Positions 35,287 to 43,560 of a stretch of DNA of 64,000 nt are shown in pieces (within the stretch, counting starts at the first letter, position 1; each line of letters begins with the position of its first letter). The position numbers were made by a program, and so were the translations under genes. The notes under the pieces are model-generated. The model was not told where the DNA came from and searched no databases. It saw only the letters and a list, made by a program, of their open reading frames with translations. This DNA comes from an uncultured Clostridia bacterium (GTDB taxonomy: Bacteria > Bacillota > Clostridia > UBA1381 > UBA9506): positions 1 to 64,000 of the forward strand of contig CALYAO010000004.1 in NCBI GenBank assembly GCA_944393605.1, read 5' to 3'.

Positions 35287-36612
35287 ATGAATCACGCAAT
35301 CGCACAACAGTTTACCGCCCGGTCGCTCATCCAGTTTGCCCTGCCCACCACCATCATGATGATCTTCGTCTCGCTGTACACCATTGTGGACGGCATGTTT
35401 GTGTCGCGCTTTGTAGGGCCAGATGCGCTGTCGGCGCTCAACATCGTCTATCCGTTCACCAGCGTCCTGCTCGCCGTCTCCATCATGTTCGGCACAGGCG
35501 GCAGCGCCATCGTCGCAAAGCGCATGGGGGAAGGGGACTATGACAGCGCATGCCGCATCTTCACCTGGCTCACGCTGTGCCTGCTCGCGATGGGCACAGT
35601 GCTGGCCCTCTGCGGCCTCCTCTGGATCGGGCCGCTGGTGCGCCTCCTGGGGGCGGATGAGGCCCTCGCGCCCATGTGTATCCAGTATCTGGGAACGCTA
35701 TTGCTGTTCACGCCGGCCTACGTCCTCCAGCTGCTGTTTCAGACCTATTTTGTGACGGCAGGCAAGCCCAAGCTGGGGCTGACACTCACCGTGCTGGCAG
35801 GTGTGACCAACGCCGTGCTGGACTATGTGTTCATGGTCCCCTGCGGCATGGGGGTGCTGGGTGCGGCGCTCGCCACCGCGATCGGCTATCTGATCCCTTC
35901 CGTCTCGGGCATTCTTTTCTTCTGCCAGAAGCGCCATGTCCTGCACTTTGCAAGGCCCGCCTTGGACTGGCGGGCGCTTGGACAGGCCTGCGCCAACGGC
36001 TCATCCGAGATGGTGACCAACCTGTCCACCAGCGTCACCACGCTGCTGTTTAACCTCATGATGATGCGCTACCTCGGCACCAGCGGCGTCGCGGCCATCA
36101 CGGCCGTGATGTACTGCCAATTTCTGCTCACGTCCCTGTACATGGGGTTCTCCATTGGCACCGCCCCGGTGGTCAGCTACAACTATGGCAGCCAGGACAC
36201 CGCACAGCTCCGCCGCCTGTTCCGCATCTGCATCCGCTGCATCCTGGTCTCCTCCTGCCTCATCTTTGCGGCAGCTCTGCTGCTTGCGCCCGCCATTTCC
36301 GCCCTGTTCATGCGGCGAGGCACCGAGGCGTATGCCTTCATGCTGCGGGGGTTCTACCTCTGTGCGCCCTTCTTCCTCTGTGCGGGAGTCAACATCTATG
36401 CCTCCGCCTATTTCACCGCGCTGGGAAACGGCCTGGTATCTGCCCTCATCTCCTTTTCCCGGACCTTTCTGTTCCTCGTCCCCGGCATCCTGCTCCTGCC
36501 CTATGCCCTCGGGGCAGACGGCATCTGGTGCGCCATTCCGGCGGCGGAGGTGGTGTCGCTCGTGGTCTCCATTTCCTTCCTGCTGTGGGGCCGCAGGCGA
36601 TATGGCTACTAG
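35287..36612 (+). CDS. MATE-family multidrug/sodium antiporter
   Basis: 441 residues from ATG 35287 (AAGGAGATCCGTTCC upstream). Twelve membrane segments in two related halves. The first half carries TTIMMIFVSLYTIVDGMFVSRFVGPDALSALNIVYP, the typical MATE helix 1-2 region, then GTGGSAIVAKRMGEGD. The second half repeats the pattern (NLSTSVTTLLFNLMMMRYLG, GVAAITAVMYCQF). The family exports cationic drugs, or in some members metabolites, against Na+ or H+. It follows the purA terminator; no regulator is adjacent, and the substrate is unknown. Confidence 0.9.
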   Translation: MNHAIAQQFTARSLIQFALPTTIMMIFVSLYTIVDGMFVSRFVGPDALSALNIVYPFTSVLLAVSIMFGTGGSAIVAKRMGEGDYDSACRIFTWLTLCLLAMGTVLALCGLLWIGPLVRLLGADEALAPMCIQYLGTLLLFTPAYVLQLLFQTYFVTAGKPKLGLTLTVLAGVTNAVLDYVFMVPCGMGVLGAALATAIGYLIPSVSGILFFCQKRHVLHFARPALDWRALGQACANGSSEMVTNLSTSVTTLLFNLMMMRYLGTSGVAAITAVMYCQFLLTSLYMGFSIGTAPVVSYNYGSQDTAQLRRLFRICIRCILVSSCLIFAAALLLAPAISALFMRRGTEAYAFMLRGFYLCAPFFLCAGVNIYASAYFTALGNGLVSALISFSRTFLFLVPGILLLPYALGADGIWCAIPAAEVVSLVVSISFLLWGRRRYGY

Positions 36613-36745
36613 GCCGGCAACAAGGCCCGCTACGAACACACGGCAGTCCAAGGCGTCTCAATCGCACAATGACGGGATGGTTGGCCGCCACATGATAGCC
36701 GCCCCAACCCGAATTCGCGGCACACAACACTTTCACGTGCACACC

Positions 36746-36777
36746 AAAAAAGGCCCTCCGCTTGGTAGGGCCTTTTT
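36746..36777. terminator. Bidirectional terminator between MATE and dnaK
   Basis: AAAAAGGCCCT, nine-base loop, AGGGCCTTTTT. The MATE and dnaK genes converge here and both can use it. It ends dnaK before any dnaJ. Confidence 0.88.
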
Positions 36778-36785
36778 CACATCCT

Positions 36786-38654
36786 TTAGTTGTCCTTCTT
36801 GTCGTCGTCCACGACCTCATAGTCGGTATCCACAACATTGTCGCCGCCCGGCGCGCTGCTGCCCGCCGCATTCGGATCAGCACCCGCCGCACCTGCATCC
36901 GCGCCCGGCGCACCCGCACCCGGATTTGCCTGCTGATACAGCTTGGAACTCACTTCATAAAACTTCTTAGACAGCGCCTCGGTGGCATTCTTGATGGCCT
37001 CGGTGTCGGTCCCTTTGAGGGCCTCCTTGACCTTGGCCAGCTCCGCCTCCACCGCTGACTTATCCGCCGCGTCGATCTTATCGCCCAGCTCCTGCAGGGA
37101 CTTTTCGGTCTGATAGACCAGCGAATCCGCGTTGTTGCGGACATCCACGCTTTCCTTGTTCTTCTTATCCTCTTCTGCAAACCGCTCGGCCTCTTTGACC
37201 GCCTTGTCAATCTCCTCATCGCTCAAGTTAGTCGAAGCGGTGATGGTGATCTGCTGTTCGTTGCCCGTTCCAAGGTCTTTGGCAGACACATGCACGATGC
37301 CGTTGGCGTCGATATCAAACGTGACCTCAATCTGCGGCACGCCGCGTGGCGCAGCCGGGATCCCCGTCAGCTGGAACTTGCCCAGCGTCTTGTTGTATGC
37401 CGCCATCTCCCGCTCGCCCTGGAGCACGTGCACCTCAACACTGGTCTGGCCGTCCGCCGCCGTGGAGAACACCTGCGACTTCTTGGCCGGGATGGTGGTG
37501 TTGCGCTCAATCAGCTTGGTGAACACGCCGCCCAGGGTCTCAATCCCCAGCGACAGCGGCGTGACATCCAAAAGCACCAGGCCGCTCACATCGCCGCCCA
37601 GGACACCCGCCTGGATGGCAGCACCGATGGCCACACACTCGTCGGGATTGATGCCCTTGTGGGGCTCTTTGCCAATCAGCTTCTTGACCGCCTCCTGCAC
37701 CGCCGGGATACGGGAAGAACCGCCCACCAGCAGCACCTTATCCACCTGACTTGCGGACAGCCCCGCGTCAGACAGCGCCTGCCGCGCCGGCCCCATGGTC
37801 GCTTCCACCAGGTCATGCGTGAGCTCGTCAAACTTCGCACGGGTCAGCGTGATATCCAGATGTTTGGGGCCCGAAGCGTCCGCCGTGATAAACGGCAGAT
37901 TGATGTTGGAGGTGGTGACACCCGAAAGTTCGATCTTGGCCTTCTCCGCCGCTTCTTTGAGCCGCTGGAGCGCCATCTTGTCCTGTCTTAAGTCAATGCC
38001 GTTTTCCTTCTGGAATTCGTCCGCCAGGTAGCCGATGATGCGCTCGTCAAAGTCATCGCCGCCCAGACGGTTGTTCCCGCTGGTCGCCAGCACTTCCACC
38101 ACGCCGTCCCCAATCTCCAGGATGGAGACATCAAACGTACCGCCGCCCAGGTCATATACCATGATCTTCTGATCCGAGTCTTTATCCATCCCATATGCCA
38201 GCGCCGCCGCCGTGGGCTCGTTGATGATCCGCAGGACTTCCAGCCCCGCGATCTTGCCCGCGTCCTTGGTGGCCTGCCGCTGCGCATCCGAGAAATAGGC
38301 AGGAACGGTGATGACCGCCTGGGTCACCTGCTCACCCAGGTACGCTTCCGCATCCGCCTTGAGCTTCTGCAAAATCATGGCAGAGATCTCCTGCGGGGAA
38401 TACTCCTTCCCGCCGATGGCCACCTTCTTGTTGGTTCCCATATCCCGCTTGATGGAGCTCACGGTGTCGGGGTTGGTGATGGCCTGCCGCTTTGCAACCT
38501 GACCCACCAGGCGCTCGCCGCCTTTGGTGAATGCCACGACCGACGGCGTCGTCCGTGCGCCTTCCGCATTGGTGATAACCGTCGCCTCGCCGCCTTCCAT
38601 CACAGCGACACAGGAGTTTGTCGTCCCCAAATCAATGCCAATTATTTTTCCCAT
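36786..38654 (-). CDS. dnaK: Chaperone protein DnaK (Hsp70)
   Basis: 622 residues, ATG behind TTAGGAGGTAATTCAT. ATP-driven folding chaperone. The nucleotide-binding domain starts [17 protein letters not shown] and contains the [12 protein letters not shown] phosphate motif, [14 protein letters not shown] and the ATPase Lys region. The substrate-binding domain carries [14 protein letters not shown], followed by a helical lid and a Gly/Ala/Pro-rich tail ending VVDDDKKDN. Full length. Third gene of the hrcA-grpE-dnaK operon; a terminator follows directly. Confidence 0.98.
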   Translation of the reverse strand: MGKIIGIDLGTTNSCVAVMEGGEATVITNAEGARTTPSVVAFTKGGERLVGQVAKRQAITNPDTVSSIKRDMGTNKKVAIGGKEYSPQEISAMILQKLKADAEAYLGEQVTQAVITVPAYFSDAQRQATKDAGKIAGLEVLRIINEPTAAALAYGMDKDSDQKIMVYDLGGGTFDVSILEIGDGVVEVLATSGNNRLGGDDFDERIIGYLADEFQKENGIDLRQDKMALQRLKEAAEKAKIELSGVTTSNINLPFITADASGPKHLDITLTRAKFDELTHDLVEATMGPARQALSDAGLSASQVDKVLLVGGSSRIPAVQEAVKKLIGKEPHKGINPDECVAIGAAIQAGVLGGDVSGLVLLDVTPLSLGIETLGGVFTKLIERNTTIPAKKSQVFSTAADGQTSVEVHVLQGEREMAAYNKTLGKFQLTGIPAAPRGVPQIEVTFDIDANGIVHVSAKDLGTGNEQQITITASTNLSDEEIDKAVKEAERFAEEDKKNKESVDVRNNADSLVYQTEKSLQELGDKIDAADKSAVEAELAKVKEALKGTDTEAIKNATEALSKKFYEVSSKLYQQANPGAGAPGADAGAAGADPNAAGSSAPGGDNVVDTDYEVVDDDKKDN

Positions 38655-38712
38655 ATGAATTACCTCCTAACAATGTCAGTTCATCTATATAAAATCACTA
38701 TCATGATTGCCA

Positions 38713-39270
38713 TTAATTGGCCACTTTAACCATGCTGTAACGAATAACCTTGCCCTTGTATTGGTATCCGCGCATCAGCTCTTCCACCACTGTGTTCTCC
38801 CCAACAGAGTCATCCTCCACATGCATCACCGCATTGTGCAGATTGGGATCAAACGGTTCCCCAACCGCCGGAATGGGCGTCACGCCCATGGCCTCAAAAA
38901 TCTCCGCACACTGCTTGAGCACCATGCTCACCCCATCGTACATCGGGGTGCCCTTATCCGCCTCGCAGGAGGCCAGCGCACGCTCCAAATTGTCCATCAC
39001 AGGCAGGATTTTCGCGATGGTATCCCCTGCCACATAGAGCGAGAGCTCATCCTTTTCTTTCTGTGTCCGCTTCTTATAGTTATCAAACTCCGCCGCCAGG
39101 CGCAGGTATTTGTCATGATTTTCATCCGCCAGTTTCTTGATTTCCTCCACAGCGTCCTGCTCGCTGACCGCTTCGTCGGCCAAGGTCTCTTCGGTTTCTT
39201 CCGCCTGTTCCACTTCCACGGACTCTTCCACAAGCTCCTGCTCGGGTATATCCCCCTTCTTTTTGCTCAT
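38713..39270 (-). CDS. grpE: Nucleotide exchange factor GrpE
   Basis: 185 residues from ATG 39270 (GAAAGGAAGCGTGACG upstream). An acidic, disordered N-terminus (EQELVEESVEVEQAEE) precedes a long coiled coil (DKYLRLAAEFDNYKKRTQKEK, the GrpE signature) and the C-terminal beta domain (GEPFDPNLHNAVMHVEDD). It accelerates ADP release from DnaK. It lies 58 bp upstream of dnaK. Confidence 0.95.
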   Translation of the reverse strand: MSKKKGDIPEQELVEESVEVEQAEETEETLADEAVSEQDAVEEIKKLADENHDKYLRLAAEFDNYKKRTQKEKDELSLYVAGDTIAKILPVMDNLERALASCEADKGTPMYDGVSMVLKQCAEIFEAMGVTPIPAVGEPFDPNLHNAVMHVEDDSVGENTVVEELMRGYQYKGKVIRYSMVKVAN

Positions 39271-39315
39271 CGTCACGCTTCCTTTCTCCCGCGGGGGCAT
39301 CCCCCGCATCGTATA

Positions 39316-40362
39316 TTAATTGCTGTCATCGAAATACAAATCATGCAAGAGCTGATTGATGCTTTCTGTCACACGCTTGAGTTTCGCGACCGTCTTGGCA
39401 TAATCCATGCGCGTGGGCCCAATGATGCCCAGCCGGCCCATCACCTTGTCCCCGACGTAGTAGTTGGTGGTGATCACACTGCAATCCCGCATCACATCCA
39501 GCTTGTTCTCCGTCCCGATCTTAATGTCGATATCGTCCGACGTGCCTTTGGACGCGATGGCCTCCCGCACCGAATCGGGGTCAGACAGAAAATCAAAGAA
39601 CTCCCGCGCTTTGCCAACATCGCTGTATTCGGGGAAATTTAAAATATTCGCCTCCCCGCGCACATACAGTTCGCCGTCTTCCATGTCACAGAGCAGCTCC
39701 GAGATGAAATCCAGAACCGGGAACAGCAGCTCATAGTTGGTTTCCATTGCCTGCTTGATCTGACTGATCGTCTGGACATTGATATCGCCAATCACCGCGC
39801 CGCTCAAGTGTTCCTTTAGCACCTGAGAAAACTTCATGATAAACATCTCATCCACATTGTCGGGGATCTTGACCCGTTTGTGGTTCACGACGCCCTCATT
39901 GGTCACCACAATAACCAGCATATTGCCCTTGTCAATGGGAACCAGCTCAATGCTCTTGATGGTGCCCCGCCGCATCTCGGGAGATACCAGAACGGTGGTA
40001 TAATTGGTGAAGCGGGAGATCATGGCAGAGATCTGCCCGATGAGCTTGTCAAACTGCTCCACCCGCAGCTCCAGCATATGGCGCAGGGCATCCAGCTCCT
40101 GCAGGGTGAGCTGATACCCTGTCATGAGCTCATTGACATAAAACCGATACCCCTTTACAGACGGCACCCGGCCCGCCGACGTATGCGGCTGCTCTAGGTA
40201 CCCCATTTCCTCCAGGTCGGCCATTTCATTGCGGATGGTCGCCGGGGACAGCCCCAACCCATAGTTCTTCGCGATATGCCGCGAGCCAACCGGCTCCGCA
40301 CCCACGATATACTCATTGACGATGGAGCTTAAAATCTTGCGTTTACGTTCCCCCAAATCCAT
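39316..40362 (-). CDS. hrcA: Heat-inducible transcription repressor HrcA
   Basis: 348 residues from ATG 40362 (the family usually begins MDLGERKRKIL); GTG three codons upstream is possible. The winged-helix domain contains VNEYIVGAEPVGSRHIAK and LSPATIRNEMADLEEMGYL; the GAF-like dimerisation region follows. HrcA binds CIRCE and is kept active by GroEL. A perfect CIRCE sits in its own promoter region, so the operon is autoregulated. Confidence 0.96.
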   Translation of the reverse strand: MDLGERKRKILSSIVNEYIVGAEPVGSRHIAKNYGLGLSPATIRNEMADLEEMGYLEQPHTSAGRVPSVKGYRFYVNELMTGYQLTLQELDALRHMLELRVEQFDKLIGQISAMISRFTNYTTVLVSPEMRRGTIKSIELVPIDKGNMLVIVVTNEGVVNHKRVKIPDNVDEMFIMKFSQVLKEHLSGAVIGDINVQTISQIKQAMETNYELLFPVLDFISELLCDMEDGELYVRGEANILNFPEYSDVGKAREFFDFLSDPDSVREAIASKGTSDDIDIKIGTENKLDVMRDCSVITTNYYVGDKVMGRLGIIGPTRMDYAKTVAKLKRVTESINQLLHDLYFDDSN

Positions 40363-40396
40363 ATTCCTCACCGCCTATTGGGAAACCACAGAAATG

Positions 40397-40423
40397 TTAG
40401 CACTCAACTCTCTCGAGTGCTAA
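40397..40423 (-). promoter_or_regulatory. CIRCE operator (HrcA binding site)
   Basis: Exact consensus TTAGCACTC, nine bases, GAGTGCTAA. It covers the expected transcription start of hrcA-grpE-dnaK. Confidence 0.97.
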
Positions 40424-40427
40424 CATT

Positions 40428-40456
40428 AAGATACCACGATATGGCAGCCCTGTCAA
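40428..40456 (-). promoter_or_regulatory. Sigma-A promoter of hrcA-grpE-dnaK
   Basis: Minus strand -35 TTGACA (40456-40451), 17-bp spacer, -10 TATCTT (40433-40428), immediately upstream of CIRCE. Confidence 0.85.
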
Positions 40457-40511
40457 TAGTTTATTTGTGAACAATTTATAAATTCCCCATAAAAAAACTC
40501 CATTTCCCCTC

Positions 40512-40540
40512 TTGCAAACCATCCATACAAATGGTATCAT
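40512..40540 (+). promoter_or_regulatory. Sigma-A promoter of the aldolase gene
   Basis: -35 TTGCAA, 17-bp spacer, -10 TATCAT. The coding start is about 40 bp downstream. Confidence 0.7.
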
Positions 40541-40580
40541 GATAGGGAAAGTTATCGAAGAAAGAAGGAATCAGTCTATC

Positions 40581-41273
40581 ATGATGTACATCATTGACAG
40601 CGCCAACCTGGATGCCATCCGCCGGTGCGTGGAGCTTTTCCCGGTGGACGGCGTCACCACCAATCCGACCATCATCTCCCGGGAGCATACCTCCTTTCCC
40701 GAGCTCATCCGCAGCATCCGGGAAATCATCGGAGATGAGCGCATGTTCCACATTCAGACCACCGGCGTTACGGCCGCCGAAATCGTCCGGGAAGCGGAAC
40801 TTTTGAAGGACTTCGTGCGCGGCAATTTCTATATCAAGATCCCCATCACGGATGAGGGCCTAAAGGCGACCGCCGAGCTCAAACGGCGGGGCATCAAGGT
40901 GACCGAAACCGCCATCTTCACCCAGCAGCAGGCCATGTTTGCTGCCAAGGCGGGCGCGGACTTTGTGGCGCCCTATGTGAACCGCCTGGACAACATCGTG
41001 TCAGACGGTGTAAACGTGGTAACCGAGATTGTTGAGATGTTCGAAAAACACAACATTTCCTCCTGCAAGGTGCTGGCCGCCAGCTTCAAAACGGTGGAAC
41101 AGATTCACAAAATCGCTATGGCAGGCTGCCACGCGGTGACCATCAACCCCGAGCTGTTTGATACCTTGATCTATCACCCCATGACGCAGTACGCCATTGA
41201 CGATTTCAATGCGGACTGGGAGAGCGTGTACGGCAAGGAGAGTATCCTGGATATCTTCGAAAAAGACAAGTAA
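40581..41273 (+). CDS. Transaldolase / fructose-6-phosphate aldolase-like protein
   Basis: 230 residues from the first of two adjacent ATG codons (40581, 40584); AGAAGGA lies rather far upstream. It has the short single-domain transaldolase form (FSA/MipB/TalC group): IIDSANLDAIRRCVELFPVDGVTTNPTI at the N-terminus, the Schiff-base Lys in GNFYIKIPIT, VTETAIFTQQQAMFAAKAGADFVAPYVNRLDN and VLAASFKTVEQI. The reaction is either transaldolase in the pentose phosphate pathway or cleavage of fructose 6-phosphate to dihydroxyacetone and glyceraldehyde 3-phosphate. Sequence alone does not decide, so no symbol is given. Single-gene unit with promoter and terminator. Confidence 0.9.
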   Translation: MMYIIDSANLDAIRRCVELFPVDGVTTNPTIISREHTSFPELIRSIREIIGDERMFHIQTTGVTAAEIVREAELLKDFVRGNFYIKIPITDEGLKATAELKRRGIKVTETAIFTQQQAMFAAKAGADFVAPYVNRLDNIVSDGVNVVTEIVEMFEKHNISSCKVLAASFKTVEQIHKIAMAGCHAVTINPELFDTLIYHPMTQYAIDDFNADWESVYGKESILDIFEKDK

Positions 41274-41329
41274 ACGCCGTGCGGTGACCCAAGCCGCATA
41301 CCTGCGTGAATCCCGAGAATACAAACAGC

Positions 41330-41367
41330 AAAACCGCTATGGGAAAGACCTTCCCATAGCGGTTTTT
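41330..41367 (+). terminator. Terminator of the aldolase gene
   Basis: AAAACCGCTATGGGAA, five-base loop, TTCCCATAGCGGTTTTT; 16-bp perfect stem. The A-tract also makes it usable by the convergent AraC gene. Confidence 0.93.
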
Positions 41368-41406
41368 CAATATGGAATCCAACATCCACAGCAAAAATAG
41401 ACGGCA

Positions 41407-42420
41407 TCATTCGTCTTTCCCCGGCGAATACGATTCGGATTTTTGATACATCCGGCGGTATTCCGTCGGCAAAAGCTGGGTATGCTCTTTAAACGCCTTG
41501 GTAAACTTGCCTTGGGACTCATAGCCCACCTGTTCGGCAATGGCCGCAATGCTCTGATCGGTCTGCCGCAAAAGCTGCATCGCCTGCTGCATCCGATATC
41601 CTTTGACATAGGAGGCAATGGGAAGGCCGTAAACCGCTTTAAACACCGATTTTAGGGCGGATGTGTTGATTAAATACCGCTTGGACAGCTCTTCGATGGT
41701 AAACCGCTGTTCCAAGTGGTGCACCAAGAAATCACGGATTTCCCGAATCAGCTCGGTCTGGCCCGAGACATATTGCGCGAGTGCCGCCTCCCCCTCGGGG
41801 GCCATCTGCCCCAGGTACAGGAGCGCCTCCTGTGCCTTGAGCTTGTAATACGGAAGGCGAAGGGACTCGGGCAGCCCATACAGCGGGGAAAAGATCTGGT
41901 CGATTGCCGTGCTGGCCGGAATCGCCAGCGGTTTGCCGTTTGCGCAAAACTTTTCATAAAAGTCCCTGGCCTCCATGCCTGCCTCCGTCAGGATATCCGG
42001 TCGGTTGGCCTCCAGTTGTCTGCAGTCAACCGTGACAGCGATGCCCTCATAGTACCCCAGCGGCAGTGTCATCTCCGAATCCGCACAGCAGTCCAGCGCG
42101 TGCAGGCACAAATCGCCCGGCCCGAGGTACACCGCGGCGCCGCACCGCATGTTCCAGCCAATCCGGCCCATATGGCAGTGGTTGATTTCCAGTATGAACC
42201 GATTGGGTTCATGTTGGAATTGCACCTGGTCTGCCAAATACTGATGATAGGAAACCGCAATGCCGGGCAGCACCAAAAAGGTTTCAATCCTCCCCTTGCC
42301 GGTCGTCTGAGCGGTCACTTGCGCGGCGTGCACAGATGGATGATGCTGTTTCATCGCAATGGTGCCATCGGGCACCGCTTGCAGCGATTGGGCGATCGAC
42401 GCCCGATAGGATTCTTTCAT
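41407..42420 (-). CDS. AraC-family transcriptional regulator
   Basis: 337 residues from ATG 42420 (AAGGGGGACG upstream). The N-terminal ~220 residues have no close family I can name (possible ligand or sensory domain, with LVLPGIAVSYHQYLAD and CRQLEANRPDILTE). The C-terminal ~100 residues are a double helix-turn-helix: FTIEELSKRYLINTSALKSVFKAVYG and IAAIAEQVGYESQGKFTKAFKEHT, followed by PTEYRR, the classic AraC signature. It lies just upstream of a metal-homeostasis cluster on the same strand but has no evident operator there; PchR-like siderophore regulators have a similar layout, so a metal-related role is possible. Confidence 0.88.
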   Translation of the reverse strand: MKESYRASIAQSLQAVPDGTIAMKQHHPSVHAAQVTAQTTGKGRIETFLVLPGIAVSYHQYLADQVQFQHEPNRFILEINHCHMGRIGWNMRCGAAVYLGPGDLCLHALDCCADSEMTLPLGYYEGIAVTVDCRQLEANRPDILTEAGMEARDFYEKFCANGKPLAIPASTAIDQIFSPLYGLPESLRLPYYKLKAQEALLYLGQMAPEGEAALAQYVSGQTELIREIRDFLVHHLEQRFTIEELSKRYLINTSALKSVFKAVYGLPIASYVKGYRMQQAMQLLRQTDQSIAAIAEQVGYESQGKFTKAFKEHTQLLPTEYRRMYQKSESYSPGKDE

Positions 42421-42446
42421 ACGCAACGTCCCCCTTCACGCGCCCC

Positions 42447-42809
42447 TCATGTCCCCGGGCAGGAAATCTCCACCATCTTTTCAATCATGTGGTGTAGCAG
42501 CTGCGCCTGCTGGGTGTCGGCGGCCTTATAGTACACCTCTTTGCCGTCCCGCCGGCTTACGATCAAGCCGCTGCTTTTGAGCTGGCGCAGGTGATGGGAA
42601 ACCGCCGGGCTGCTCATGCCAACGATGGAGGACAGGTTGATCACACACTCCTCACAGTGACAAAGCAGCCAAAAAATTCGGATGCGGCTTCCGTCACAGA
42701 GCAGCTTAAACAGGTCCGAAACGGTCTTGAAGTCCGACTCCTCGGGCATGTTCTCCAGTTCCTTTTCAATCCGTTGCCCATGGTCATGGGGCAGTTGGGT
42801 CTTTTGCAT
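42447..42809 (-). CDS. ArsR/SmtB-family metal-sensing repressor
   Basis: 120 residues from ATG 42809 (AAAGGGGGAATTTT upstream). Winged helix with recognition segment MSSPAVSHHLRQLKSSGLI and the beta wing RRDGKEVYY. Potential metal ligands: a Cys cluster LLCHCEEC (Cys 50, 52 and 55), in the position of the CadC/ArsR ELCVC box, and Asp98/His106/His107 plus Cys117 near the last helix (alpha-5 site). This suits Cd/Pb/Zn sensing. A probable target is the Zn/Cd ATPase pair at 46.2-48.3 kb. It lies between the AraC gene and the csoR end, on the same strand as copA-csoR. Confidence 0.88.
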   Translation of the reverse strand: MQKTQLPHDHGQRIEKELENMPEESDFKTVSDLFKLLCDGSRIRIFWLLCHCEECVINLSSIVGMSSPAVSHHLRQLKSSGLIVSRRDGKEVYYKAADTQQAQLLHHMIEKMVEISCPGT

Positions 42810-43082
42810 GAAAATTCCCCCTTTTCCTATATTGTACCACAAATGGGACAAAAAAGATACCCCATAGCAAACGCCGAAACATAAGCAGGCCAACGCAGGG
42901 CGCCGCGATGCATGCGAAAGCGTCTTATGTTGTCTTCGCAAACGCTTGCACCCAGGCGGCCTTTTTGGCTGGCGCACACTGCAGCAGCCGGCCTTGTTCG
43001 CCAGCCGGCTCCTGCACATCTCCCTTGGCCACTGGCAGCAAAAAGCCGACAGCGAAGGTCCCTGCTGCCGGCTTCTATTCGG
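42810..43082. other. Intergenic stretch between csoR and the ArsR gene
   Basis: No gene seen. It holds a GC-rich inverted repeat near 42984-43010 (AGCCGGC/GCCGGCT), which may end the copA-csoR transcript, and a possible -10 (TACAAT on the minus strand) upstream of the ArsR gene with no good -35. Confidence 0.4.
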
Positions 43083-43346
43083 CTATCCAATCAATTTTTC
43101 CAAAAGCTGCAGCGCCTCTTCCAGCTTGGGATTGGGCTCCTCCGTCTGCAGCCCTTCCCGGACACAGTTGCGGATGTGAGCATGAAGGATTTCCTGGTTG
43201 GCTTTCTTCAGGATGGCCATTGTCGCAAGCAGTTGGTTGGATATATCCACACAATATCGGTCCTCCTCGATCATCCGGAGGACGCCGTCCAGCTGCCCGC
43301 GGGCAATCTTGATGGAACGCGAAACCCGCGTCTTGTCAGCTTTCAT
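43083..43346 (-). CDS. csoR: CsoR-family copper-sensing repressor
   Basis: 87 residues; its ATG overlaps the 3' end of copA by 11 bp, so the two are translationally coupled. All-helical family with the Cu(I) ligand triad at the correct spacing: Cys32, His57 and Cys61 (25 and 4 apart, as Cys36-His61-Cys65 in the Mycobacterium tuberculosis protein). N-terminal basic segment KTRVSRSIKIARGQLDGVLRMI contacts DNA. When copper binds, the repressor leaves the operator; a matching operator lies ahead of copA. Confidence 0.92.
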   Translation of the reverse strand: MKADKTRVSRSIKIARGQLDGVLRMIEEDRYCVDISNQLLATMAILKKANQEILHAHIRNCVREGLQTEEPNPKLEEALQLLEKLIG

Positions 43347-43560
43347 AGCTCTTAATCTCCGTCACTTCGTAACCCGCATCCGTGACGGCGGCCTTCAGCA
43401 CATCGTCACCCACGGTTTCGGGCACGCAAACCGTCGCTTTCTTTTCCTCCAGCACGACGCTGACCTCCGTGGCGCCCGGAATCTGCTCCAGCGCTCGCGT
43501 CACATGCTTCACACAGTTCTGGCACATCATGCCTTCCACCATCAGTTCTTTCTTCATCAT
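43336..43560 (-). CDS. copZ: Possible free CopZ chaperone from an internal start in copA
   Basis: 74 residues if initiated at ATG 43560 (or 43557). GGAGG lies four (seven) bases upstream, as good as any ribosome site in the window. The sequence is a complete heavy-metal domain, KKELMVEGMMCQNCVKHVTR.., with the CxxC pair. It is in the same frame as copA, so both the fused and free forms are possible; whether the free form is made is not shown by sequence. Confidence 0.5.
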   Translation of the reverse strand: MMKKELMVEGMMCQNCVKHVTRALEQIPGATEVSVVLEEKKATVCVPETVGDDVLKAAVTDAGYEVTEIKSYES

